Source: Cheiracanthium punctorium | Taxonomy: Eukaryota > Arthropoda > Arachnida > Araneae > Cheiracanthiidae | Direction of reading: 5' to 3' | Assembly (NCBI GenBank): GCA_038373885.1 | Contig: JAWZYV010006190.1 | Coordinates: forward strand, 62,001 to 126,000 | Length of the DNA: 64,000 nucleotides | Part shown: positions 46,894-56,181 of the stretch, in pieces | How the letters are laid out: each line of letters opens with the position of its first letter | How positions within the stretch are numbered: position 1 is the stretch's first letter | Translations under genes and position numbers: made by a program | The notes under the pieces: generated by a model | What the model was told of the DNA's origin: nothing | Seen by the model: only the letters and a program-made list of their open reading frames with translations | The model's database searches: none

Positions 46894-47929
46894 TATGCTT
46901 CCAGTGACTTGCACCTGAAGAAATTCCTGTCAGGGCATCACTTTCCCACTGACGAAAACTGCAAACTGTAACACTTTGGCTCCTTTCTCAGGCGACAGGC
47001 TTCTATGACACTGGACTACGAAACTTATCCCACGGTATGACTAAGGTGACCATACGTCCCGTTTTTAGGTGGCTTGTCCCATTGTCCCCGAGTTCAGCTT
47101 TGGGACACCGTGATGACTGTAGATGTCCCGTTTTTAGAAAATGTCCCCTGCAATGTCTTGTTTTTAGAAAAAGAGCAATACACTGTAACGAATTCAATAA
47201 AGGCGCTAAAAATCTAAAATCATTCAACGGCAGTGTCTGTAAAAAAAAAAAAAAAAAAAAAAAACTAACCTCCCTCCCTCCCCTCTCGAGACGCAACGGA
47301 AACGCCGGGAGGATGTATTGTTCTTGTGTTTGTTCTTTTAATGTTCTTTTTTGTTAATTATTTCAATTTCTTTAATTTTTATTCCTTTTTTTTAAAGTCA
47401 TGTTCCTCTTTTGCTTATCCCCCCCCCCCCTGATCTCCACTTTATTTTCCCTTTTCACTCTGGTTTTCTAACAATTTTTTTCCTTCTGAATGAGAACCTC
47501 ATTTTTTCTGTGTGCCCTTTTGTTTATATTTCTCACTTTCCTACCTTCCTGCCTTGTGTCGGAGGGTGTTTTTGAAGTCGAAGAAGGGCCTACCATTTGT
47601 ACCACCGGAAACGTACGTCTTGCACTATTTTTTACAGTATGTGTGTGTTTTAGCAAAGTGTTTTTTTTTTCATTTTATTTTGAAATTAACATTAACACAA
47701 GCTTTTTCGAGCGTTTTCTTAACAACTCAAAGATACCCAGACCTGTCAATTCAGTCTCCCTCCACTATTACCTTAAAAACTGTAGATGTCCCGTTTCGAG
47801 GAAGGAAATAAATACACTATTGCCAAAAAAGTAGTAGATGTCCCGTTTTGAAGGAAAAAATAAATGGTCACGTTAGTCATAATTCATGCGTGTCTTCCCT
47901 ATTTAGGTATGACAAGTGTTAGAGCTTAT
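46894..47929 (+). pseudogene. mariner transposase C-terminal fragment, split by a hAT-like MITE
   Basis: The frame reads SSDLHLKKFLSGHHFPTDE (about 46900-46957). After a frameshift it reads VTLWLLSQATGFYDTG and LRNLSHG (46968-47035). These match the C-terminal region of mariner transposases, where an SDFHLF-LKKFLSG block precedes WL-SQ-x-FY-x-GI and RYDKC. The RYDKC motif is cut at the insertion: codons CGG TAT GAC lie at the left edge and AAG TGT follow the right duplication at 47914. Stops and frameshifts show it is dead. Confidence 0.8.
47042..47905. mobile_element. hAT-like MITE copy 2 with 30 bp of transported flank
   Basis: Positions 47042-47875 are homologous to copy 1 (25011-25796), including both termini. 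The next 30 bases (47876-47905) match the PU-repeat flank of copy 1 (GTCATAATCCATGCG, CCCTATTT). The perfect 8-bp duplication GGTATGAC lies at 47034-47041 and 47906-47913, outside that extra segment. The unit that inserted here is therefore 864 bp with an altered right end. Confidence 0.85.
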
Positions 47930-48220
47930 ATTATTTTTATGATGAGAAGTAGCTGAAATATTGCAGTATCTTTCGCAATAAATTTTACCACGCAATAAAG
48001 TTTTCCTCCACATGTGTCTGCGGATCAGTACAGGGATAGCAGTCTGGGATAAACATTTTATTTTATTAGAGGCCATAGTTTTAATCATGCAGATTCTATA
48101 CAGTAAAAATATCACCAATTTTTGAGGAATCTTTCAATTCTCCGAAAATATTTTGTCGGATTTATAATTTATGTCATTCAGTGCGTTTTGACGTCTGTTT
48201 AATATATAATGTTTGATCTA

Positions 48221-48392
48221 GGCCTTAACCAGAAAAACATTCCTGGTGGGAGTGGGGGGGGGATGTGTAGTATCAGACTTTTTGCGCTTATAATTGATTT
48301 CCAGAATCAACGCAAACAAACAAAAACGACTAAAATTTCGGGGGGGGGGGGAAATCAAAACCCATGATCCCCCCTCTCTTGTCTGCGGCATT
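48221..48392. mobile_element. Degraded hAT-like MITE (40099 family)
   Basis: The left part CCAGAAAAACATTCCTGGTG followed by a G-run resembles CCAGAAATTTTTCATGGGTG of the 40099 element. The right part CCCATGATCCCCCCT and TGTCTGCGGC resembles its right half. No target duplication remains. Confidence 0.4.
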
Positions 48393-48693
48393 GTATTTCA
48401 CAGAAAATCTTCATTTTTCTTCCAAGCAAAATCTGGCAACCCTAATCTGACCCTATCTTGCCGATATCTTCCATATTTGGCAATTAATTACCAAAACTTA
48501 TGGCTCTTCTATGTGGATATTAATTTGACTGTATTTTTAAACCAGCATTTCTTATGTATATTCAGTGATAATTTTTTACTACGAGAATCAATTTCAATCA
48601 TTTGTTTTGTTGTTGGAAAGAGGATACCATAGAAGTAATCCCACATTAATTTGGTCAAGTTTTGATGATATTATCTAGAGCTCCTTTAATAGA

Positions 48694-48835
48694 GGCTGAC
48701 TCATTACCGCTTTGTTTGTTTCCCATCCACGTGGCTTCAGAGAAACGAAACCGTGAGACGATAAATACTATCGGCCTCATGGTTTCGTTTCACTGAAACC
48801 ACATGTTTAGGAAACAAACAAAGCGGTAATAAGCC
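48694..48835. mobile_element. Near-perfect palindromic MITE, 142 bp
   Basis: GGCTGACTCATTACCGCTTT...GAAACGAAACCGTGAG is inverted as CTCATGGTTTCGTTTC...AAAGCGGTAATAAGCC around a loop of about 14 bases (near 48761-48774). A transcript would form a roughly 60-bp hairpin. No target duplication is obvious. Confidence 0.75.
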
Positions 48836-49447
48836 AGTTCGACGTATGGTAGCCTTAATATGATCAATGACGAAATAATAAAACTCTTCAATTCGTATGA
48901 GCACATAAACATTACTCGGGCAAGACCTTAAAGTATTTTCGTATATGAGTTACCGGGATGTCGTTATTGTGAAGTAATTTGGACACAATTTGCTTCCCAC
49001 GCGAGATGAAATATTTCAAGGTGCTCTATACGCCAATCTGACAAAGATTATTCAAACTGTTTTAGTAGCAACTTTAAAGGGAAATGACTGCCAGTTATGC
49101 GCACAAGTAGTTTTCTTTTTGAAAAAATCATACTCATTCATGAAATAGACTTTGCGTACGTAATCAACAACACTCTAGCCGCCACTAAGCGGTCCGAAGC
49201 ATACGCCTCGAGCAACAAACTTATACGAATGTATATTTATGAAACAACAACGCTCATTCCGTTAGCGCAGTCTTTAACACATTTTCAAAAACTTTCAAAG
49301 TCTCTAAGCTACATTGCATCAGCTGAGATAGTTTTCTTTTGGCTCTAAAACTTTCAATCAAATTAATTTCAAATTTCTGTTCTTCTATATATACAGCAAT
49401 TTCTAAAAGTACCTTTCAACATAATTTTTTCAAAACATAAAGCAAAA
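48836..49447. other. Upstream region of the CIMIP2-like gene
   Basis: No other gene. A CTATATATACAG acceptor-like tract ends near 49396. Promoter elements are not identified with confidence. Confidence 0.3.
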
Positions 49448-49858
49448 ATGCCAGCAACTGAAGATTATGAAGTTAAATTCTGGTTCCAAACTGCCGAACC
49501 TGTTGCCAAGCCTGGCTACACTGGATATATTCCTGGATATGGTCCTAGGAGAATATTTCAGTTCGGTAAGACTTATGGGAAGATGACTCATGAACTCTTT
49601 CTGCAGCATCCCGTTGCTGGTTTAAGGTTAGCTCCGATGCTTGATAACAGTGAATTTTTAGACAAAAAGTTGGAAGATGAAGTGTTAACCTGGAAACATG
49701 AAGTAACTTCTCAAAATACTAAATACTGTAGAGACATGGTTTCCGGCTATACTGGCTACATCCCGCGAAGAAAATTTATTCCAGGAAAAGCTTTCAACGA
49801 TGAATGCAAAGAAGCTATAGCATTAACAGAAAAACTTAAAATTTTAAGAGATGAATAA
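49448..49858 (+). CDS. CIMIP2/FAM166-like ciliary microtubule inner protein
   Basis: This is a 136-residue protein with two copies of the family's hallmark GYTGYIP motif. One copy (residues 23-29) is followed by GY-x5-FQFGKTYGKMTHE, and the other (residues 100-106) by RRKFIPGKAFNDECKEA. CIMIP2 (FAM166, formerly DUF2475) proteins bind the luminal side of axonemal doublet microtubules in cilia and sperm flagella. In an arachnid the likely site is the sperm axoneme, which is inference. The copy is shorter than the vertebrate members and has no intron within the coding region. The ATG follows an A-rich leader (GCAAAAATG), and a possible 3' splice site ends near 49396. A canonical AATAAA lies 92 bases after the stop. 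It could be an ordinary short gene or an old retrocopy. The frame is intact and the motifs are conserved, so I read it as functional. Confidence 0.82.
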   Translation: MPATEDYEVKFWFQTAEPVAKPGYTGYIPGYGPRRIFQFGKTYGKMTHELFLQHPVAGLRLAPMLDNSEFLDKKLEDEVLTWKHEVTSQNTKYCRDMVSGYTGYIPRRKFIPGKAFNDECKEAIALTEKLKILRDE

Positions 49859-49949
49859 AACCTTTCCTGTTTTATAACTGAAAATTTATATCTTAAATTA
49901 GTGTGATTTTGTGTGTCTTGATCATTTGTTTCTTTTGCCGGCACCAAGA

Positions 49950-49955
49950 AATAAA
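49950..49955 (+). promoter_or_regulatory. Poly(A) signal of the CIMIP2-like gene
   Basis: A canonical AATAAA lies 92 bases downstream of the stop codon, followed by an A-rich stretch. It is the natural 3' end signal for the gene ending at 49858. Confidence 0.6.
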
Positions 49956-50373
49956 CTGCCGCCGTGAATTGTAAAACAAAATAGAATAAAAAAATCTAAA
50001 ATTTTAGGAAAGTTCATTTGATTTTAAAAAATGGCTCAGATTGATAGCAATAATTAAGCCAAAGCATTTCGACGAACCTTGCAACCAGAGATCGCCCTCC
50101 TTCTGCGTGATAATCAAGTAGTTTTCCTGCTTGTGGATTAAAGCGGTCAGTGAACTTCCATTTAATTCCTACTTTAGGACTCCACTTGGCGCGATTTCAA
50201 AAATGGATAATTTGGCTCATTTCTCAGTCATGGCTCTAGGTGCTGCTACGTTCAAAGAGATACTACGGGAAAACGTACACAAATAGCGGTGTGAGCATAT
50301 AGAATAAACAAGTTTTAAAGCACTATGAAATAAAAGAAGAAATTTTACTTGCATGACCTGTTGAACCGCACTG

Positions 50374-50510
50374 AGTTGATTCCTACTTTAACGCCCCCGC
50401 TCTCGCCAAGGTGGGGATAACTATACATATGCAGTCACCATGGCAATTTTTTGCATTTATATGACAACTGTAATTTAGAATTGAGATGGCGGTTTGGAAC
50501 ACCATGTAAG
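50374..50510 (-). mobile_element. AGTTGATTCC-type TIR fragment
   Basis: The AGTTGATTCCTACTTTAACG end followed by CTCTCGCCAAGGTGG and GCATATGCAGTCACCATGGC matches, inverted, the right-hand part of the elements in Helitron copies A-C. The remainder is missing. Confidence 0.6.
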
Positions 50511-50524
50511 TAGAGCATTATTTA

Positions 50525-52010
50525 TCTAATATATAAAATTCTCCTGTCCCAGTGTTAGTCACCTAACTCCTCCGAAACCACTCGACCAATTTTAATGAAA
50601 TTGTCTATGTATATTCGTTAGGTCATAGAATAGGTTTTTAACTATGTCTCATACCCCTAAGTCATAAGGGCGGTCCACCCCAAAATGTTTAGCCCCCGAG
50701 TGCTATTCATTTCAATCAGGATTTCTGTGTAGACATTAGCGTGTCGAATCACTTTTCAAATATGTTTGCCAGATAATGTGGAGAGGGGGGGGGGGTAAAG
50801 TTAATAAAATATTGAAAGTTGCACAAGGTTTGCAATTTTTGATAATTGATCGCTAAATGTGGTGCCAAAACGTGACAATTTATTATAAATATATTTCGAG
50901 TATAGTTAGAAAACGCCTGGCGTATATTGTAAAACAGTTTTATTAGGCGATTTTAATATAGATTTCTATTCCGAAGAAGTGCTTTGTGGAACAAGAAAGG
51001 AAAACACGGTACACTCGTGGATTATGATGCCCATTCCAAACAGCATTTAAAATGTCTTTGCGGTATAGTTGGAATATACCTACAGGAAGAATATGCCTGG
51101 CGAAGATTGTAAAATAATTTCAGTAGGCGATTTTAAGATAGATTTCGATTCCAAAGATGCGTTTTATGGTACAAGAAAGAGTTGAATCCTATTTTAACAT
51201 CCCCACTCTCGCCAACCTAAAAAATCCCCGTACTTTGGCGAGCTTTGCAGTCATGGTTCTCTGGGAGTTATGCACAAGTTTTAACGGTACTTACGTATTA
51301 TCCCGGCGGTCCGGCAAGACAAGCAATTTTTCACCAAGATAAATGCCGGGCACATGAAATTGTTGATGGTTTGGAATACGATTGTACGATACGGTAAGTA
51401 CCGTTTCAACACTCCCAAAAGAACCAAATGAAAACTAAAGTAAACAAACTAGCGATAAACGCACCAGTTAAGGAATCTGAAGACACTTAATTATTAAAAC
51501 TACATTAATTGGCAATTCAAAATAAATAAAAATGTAACGGCTTGCTTTACTTACATGTTGTTCCAAATCGCCATTTTATTTCTAAATTACGATTGCCACA
51601 TTATTGCAAAAAATCGTCATGGTAACTGCATATGTTTAATGATCGCCACCTTGGCGAGAGTCGAGGCGTTAGAGTAGGAATCAACCCAAGAAAGACAAAC
51701 GGTACATTCATGGATTATGATGCACATTCGAAACAATATATAAAACGATGAAGTATATTTGTAATATACTTGGCGAAGATTGTAAAATAGTTTTAGTAGG
51801 CGATTTTAAGATAGATTTCGATTCCAAAGATGGGTTTTACGAAACAAGCAAGAAAAATACAGCACAGTCATGAATAATGATACACTTTTTAAACTTAATG
51901 GAATAAGTAAGAAAAATAGGGACAACGTATAACTAATAATACGATTTTAATATATAGCACTATAGTGTGTATTTAAAACCTGAAAGTGTTTCAGTATTTC
52001 ATCCTTTTTT
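50525..52010 (+). mobile_element. Helitron copy A (3'-truncated)
   Basis: The 5' end is TCTAATATATAAAATTCTC preceded by TTTA, the usual TC start. It is followed by CTCCTCCGAAACC-CTCGACCAATTTTAATGAAA, the conserved head of an arthropod Helitron family. The cargo is PU units with an AGTTGATTCC element at 51180-51686, which itself holds an internally deleted GGTACTTACG MITE at 51286-51402. The copy is cut off at about 52010 by an HT-family element, so the terminal hairpin is missing. Confidence 0.8.
51180..51686 (+). mobile_element. AGTTGATTCC-type TIR element in Helitron copy A
   Basis: Inserted in a PU unit with the duplication CAAGAAAG on both sides (51172-51179 and 51687-51694). It contains a shortened GGTACTTACG MITE at 51286-51402. 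Confidence 0.75.
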
Positions 52011-52396
52011 CTTTCCGAACATGTACCCTGTAAGGAAAGTATTGTAATCATGAAAAAATTCGACTTCGAGATTTTGATGTATTAACACGCTTTGAGGTCT
52101 TCTGAATTCATTTATGCTATTTTTACGAGATGTATGTTTGTGTGTGTGTGTGTTTGTGTGTGTGTGAGTGAACACGATAGCTCCTAAACGGGGCATTCGA
52201 TTGAGCTCAATTTGGGTATATATGTTATAAACCACCATCGTAAGACCGACATTGATTTTGATGTGTATAGAACTTATAGTTTTTCTACTGGGCTGCTACA
52301 AAGATTTCTATTACATGATGGCTTACGGGGGGGGGAAATTCTTGAAAGTGCTCTAGCGTTTAAACAGTACATTCGATTGAACTCATATTGGGTATA
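52011..52396 (-). mobile_element. HT-family element fragment between Helitrons A and B
   Basis: It starts with the hairpin CTTTCCGAACATGTACCCTG TAAGGAAAG, then GTATTGTAATCATGAA, a GT microsatellite (about 52138-52166) and two tandem units (ACGGGGCATTCGATTGAGCT). It is about 85-90 percent similar by eye to 26478-26990. Helitron B begins inside it at TATA|TC. Confidence 0.75.
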
Positions 52397-53028
52397 TCTA
52401 ATAAATAAAATTCTCATGTCACAGTGTTAGTTACCATACTCCTCCAAAACGGCTCGACCGATTTTAAAGAAATTTTATATGTATATTCGTTAGGTCTGCG
52501 AATATGATTTTGTCTCATACCCCTAAGTCAGAAGGGCGGTCCACCTCAAAATTTTTAGCACCAGAGTGCTAATAAGTTCAATCAGGATTTTTGTCTAGGC
52601 ATTAGCGCATCGAGTCCCTTTTCAAATGTGTTTGCCAGATAACGTGGAGAGGGGGGGAGGCGTTAATAAAATGTTGAAAGTCGCACAAGGATTTGCAATT
52701 TTTGATAATGGATCGCTAAATGGGGAGCCAAACCGTGACAATTTATTATAAATATATTTCGAGTATAGTTAGAAAACGCCTGGCGTATATTGTAACACAG
52801 TTTTATTAGGCGATTTTCATATTGATTTCTATTCTGAAGAAGTTCTTTGTTGAACAAAAAAGGAAAACACTGTACACTCATGGATTATGATTCCCATTTC
52901 ATGTCTTTGCGGCATAGTTGGAATATGCCTATAGGACGAATATGCCTGGCGAAGATTGTAAAACAGTTTCAGTAGGCGACTTTAAGATAGATTTCGATTC
53001 CAAAGATGTGTTTTATGGTACAAGAAAG

Positions 53029-53590
53029 AGTTGATTCCTATTTTAACGCCCCCCACTCTCGCCAACCTAAAAAATCCCCGTACTTTTTCGAGCTTTGCAG
53101 TCATGGGTCTCTGGGAGTAATGCACAAGTTTCAACGGTACTTACGTATTATCCCGGCGGTCCTTCAAGACAAGCAATTTTCACCAAGATAAATGCCGGGC
53201 TCATGAAATTGTTGATGGTTTGGAATACGATTGGCAATAGTTTGCCAGCAAATTTGACGAAAAAGTAGTTTGGCGGAAGTGACCGCCGGCATAATACGTA
53301 CGTACCGTTTCGGCGCTCCCAAAAGAACTAGATGAAAACTAAAGTAAACAAATTAGCGATAAACGCACCAGTTAAGGAATTTGAAGACACTTTATTATTA
53401 CAACTACATTAATTGGCAATCCAAAATAAATAAAAATGTAACGGCATGCTGTGCTTACATGTTGTTCCAAATCGCCATTTTAATTCTAAATTATGATTGC
53501 CACATAAATGCAAAAAACTGTCATTGTAACTGCAAATGTTTAATGATCGCCACCTTGGCGAGAGTCGAGGCGTTAAAGTAGGAATCAACC
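53029..53590 (+). mobile_element. AGTTGATTCC-type TIR element, 562 bp (best copy)
   Basis: Left AGTTGATTCCTATTTTAACG and right CGTTAAAGTAGGAATCAACC are inverted termini, with CACTCTCGCC and GGCGAGAGTC subterminal. The perfect 8-bp duplication CAAGAAAG (53021-53028 and 53591-53598) lies inside a PU unit. An uninterrupted PU unit with CAAGAAAG occurs at 14232. A second MITE sits inside at 53136-53306. Confidence 0.85.
53136..53306 (+). mobile_element. GGTACTTACG MITE nested in the TIR element of Helitron B
   Basis: The termini are GGTACTTACGTATTATCCCG and GGCATAATACGTACGTACC. Flanks GTTTCAAC (53128-53135) and GTTTCGGC (53307-53314) are the mutated 8-bp duplication; copy C keeps it perfect. Confidence 0.8.
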
Positions 53591-53950
53591 CAAGAAAGAC
53601 ATACATGGTATACGCATGTATTATGATGCGCATTCGAAACAATATATAGAACGATGAAATGTAGTTGTAATATACTTGGCGAATATTGTAAAATAGTTTT
53701 AGTAGACGATTTTAAGATAGATTTCGATTCCAAAGATGGGTTTTACGAAACAAGAAAAAAAAATACAGCACAGTCATGAATAATATACACTTTCCAACTT
53801 AATGGAATATGAGAGAAAAATAGGGACGACGCATAAATTATGATACGATTTTAATATATAGCGCTATAGTGCGTATTTAAAATCTGAAAATGTTTCAGAT
53901 TTTCATCCTTTTATTATTATTTTTTTTTTTTGGACAAAAATTTTTATGGA

Positions 53951-54115
53951 ATGACTATGAATAAGTCTCAAGGCCAAACTATGTTTGTTTGTGGCTTAGA
54001 TTTGAGCACGCCATGTTTTTCACACGGACAATTATACGTGGCATGATCTCGAGTGGGCAAACCATGCAGTTTGTTTGTGTTAGCTAAAAATATTGTTCAC
54101 TCTATTCCGTTAAGG
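53951..54115 (+). pseudogene. Helitron helicase C-terminal remnant (copy B)
   Basis: The frame reads [20 protein letters not shown], then [11 protein letters not shown], a stop, and SRVGKP. This is the PIF1-like SF1B helicase motif V (NKSQGQ) and motif VI (QLYVA-SR) region found at the end of Rep-Hel proteins. One TGA replaces a residue before SRV, so it is non-functional. Confidence 0.8.
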
Positions 54116-55020
54116 GATTGATATTATTTTTTAGTAAAATTATTGTAATTAGCGATATATATAAATGTAAAGAATAAATTACAATGAATTAAAAATATAA
54201 ATGTTTGGTGTTGTGTTATTTTTATATTCCAGCATCATTCACAGCTCTCCATGCCTCTTCCACTCATATACCACATCCTCACACACTTACAATAAGTTAG
54301 TCGTTTCTTTCTACTAAAATAATCCTAGGAATAATTTATATGGCAAAACAACGTTTGCCGGGTCAGCTAGTTTAATATATAAAATTATCGTGTCACGGTG
54401 TTAGTCACCATACTCCTCCGAAACGGCTCGACCAATTTTAATGAAATTTTATATGTATATTCGTTAGGTCTGAGAATAGGTTTTTAACTAAGTCTCCTAC
54501 CCCTAAGTCATAAGGGCGGTTCACCCCAATTTATTTAGCACCAGAGTGCTATTCATTTCAATCAGGTTTTTTGTGTAGACATTAGCGTGTTGAGTCACTT
54601 TTCAAATGTGTTTGCCAAATAATGTGGAGAGGGGGGGGGCGTTAATAAAATGTTGAAAGTTGCACAAGGTTTGCAATTTTTGATAATTGATCGCTAAATG
54701 TGGTGCCAAAACGTGACAATTTATTATAAATATATTTCGAGTATAGTTAGAAAACGCCTGGCGTATATTGTAAAACAGTTTTATTAGGCGATTTTAATAT
54801 AGATTTCTATTCCGAAGAAGTGCTTTGTGGAACAAGAAAGGAAAACACGGTACACTCATGGATTATGATGCCCATTCCAAACAGTATTTAAAATGTCTTT
54901 GCGGTATAGTTGGAATATGCCTATAGGAAGAATATGCCTGGCGAAGATTGTAAAACAGTTTCAGTAGACGATTTTAAGATAGATTTCGATTCCAAAGATG
55001 TGTTTTATGGTACAGGAAAG

Positions 55021-55569
55021 AGTTGATTCCTATTTCAACGCCCCCACTCTCGCCAACCTAAAAAATCCCCGTACTTTGGCGAGCTTTGCAGTCATGGGTC
55101 TCTGGGAGTTATGCACAAGTTTCAACGGTACTTACGTATTATTCCGGCGGTCCGCCAAGATAAGCAATTTTTCACCAAGATAAATGTCAGGCACATGAAA
55201 TTATTGATGGTTTGGAATACGATTGACAAAGTATTTAAAATCTACGAATAAGTAGTTTGGAAGTGACCGCCGGGATAATACGTAAGTACCGTTTCAACGC
55301 GCCCAAAAGAACTAGATGATAACTAAAGTAAACAAACTAGCGATAAACGCACCAGTTAAGGAATTTGAAGACACTTAATTATTAAAACTACATTAATTGG
55401 CAATCCAAAATAAATAAAAATGTAACGGCATGCTGTACTTACATGTTGTTCCAAATCGCCATTTTAATTCTAAATTACGATTTCTACATAAATGCAAAAC
55501 ATCGTCATGGTAACTGCATATGTTTAATCATCGCCATCTTGGCGAGAATCGAGGCGTTAAAGTAGGAAA
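55021..55569 (+). mobile_element. AGTTGATTCC-type TIR element in Helitron copy C (right end deleted)
   Basis: The left flank CAGGAAAG and AGTTGATTCC terminus are present. The right terminus is lost in a deletion that joins AGTAGGAA to PU sequence near 55569. Confidence 0.7.
55137..55291 (+). mobile_element. GGTACTTACG MITE in Helitron copy C with intact 8-bp duplication
   Basis: Termini GGTACTTACGTATTATTCCG and CGGGATAATACGTAAGTACC, flanked by perfect GTTTCAAC at 55129-55136 and 55292-55299. The copy at 14402-14775 lacks this MITE and has a single GTTTCAAC. Confidence 0.85.
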
Positions 55570-55879
55570 CAATATATAAAACGGTGAAGTATAGTTGTGA
55601 TATACTTGGCGAAGATTGTAAAATAGTTTTAGTAGGCGATTTTAAGATAGATTTCGATTCCAAAGATGGGTTTTATGAAACAAGAAAGAAAAATACAGCA
55701 CAGTCATGAATAATGATCCACTTTCCAACTTAATGGAATAAGGACGAAAAATATGGACGACGCATAAATTATGATACGATTTTAATATATAGCACTATAG
55801 TGCGTATTTAAAATCTGAAAGTGTTTCAGATTTTCATCCTTTTTTTTTGGTGGGGGGGGGGGGGCAAAATTTTTTATGG

Positions 55880-56077
55880 AATTACTATCAATTAGTCTTA
55901 AGGTCAAACTATGTCTGTTTGTGGATTAGATTTGAGCACACCATGTTTTTCACACGGACAGTTATACGTGACATGCTCTCGAGTGGACAAACCATCCAGT
56001 GGGCATCCAGTTTGTTTGTGTTATCTAAAGATGGGATAACAAAAAATATTGTACAGTCTATTTCGTTAAGGGATTGA
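55880..56077 (+). pseudogene. Helitron helicase C-terminal remnant (copy C)
   Basis: It reads [20 protein letters not shown] then SRVDKPSS and, after a short frame disturbance, FVLSKDGITKNIVQ. It extends further C-terminally than copy B. Stops and a small duplication break the frame. Confidence 0.75.
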
Positions 56078-56181
56078 TATTCTTTTTTAGTAAAATTATT
56101 GTAATTAGCGATATATATAAATTTAAAGAATAAATTACAATGAATTAAAAATATAAATGTTTGGTATTGTGTAATTTTTAT

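Larger units (their letters stand above)
52397..54370 (+). mobile_element. Helitron copy B, both termini present
   Basis: The 5' end TCTAATAAATAAAATTCTC starts at 52397. The 3' end has hairpin GGCAAAACAACGTTTGCC (stem GGCAAA/TTTGCC) followed by GGGTCAGCTAG, fitting the Helitron CTRR terminus. The cargo is PU units with nested TIR elements. A remnant of the helicase C terminus lies at 53951-54115. It is an internally deleted, non-autonomous copy. Confidence 0.85.
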
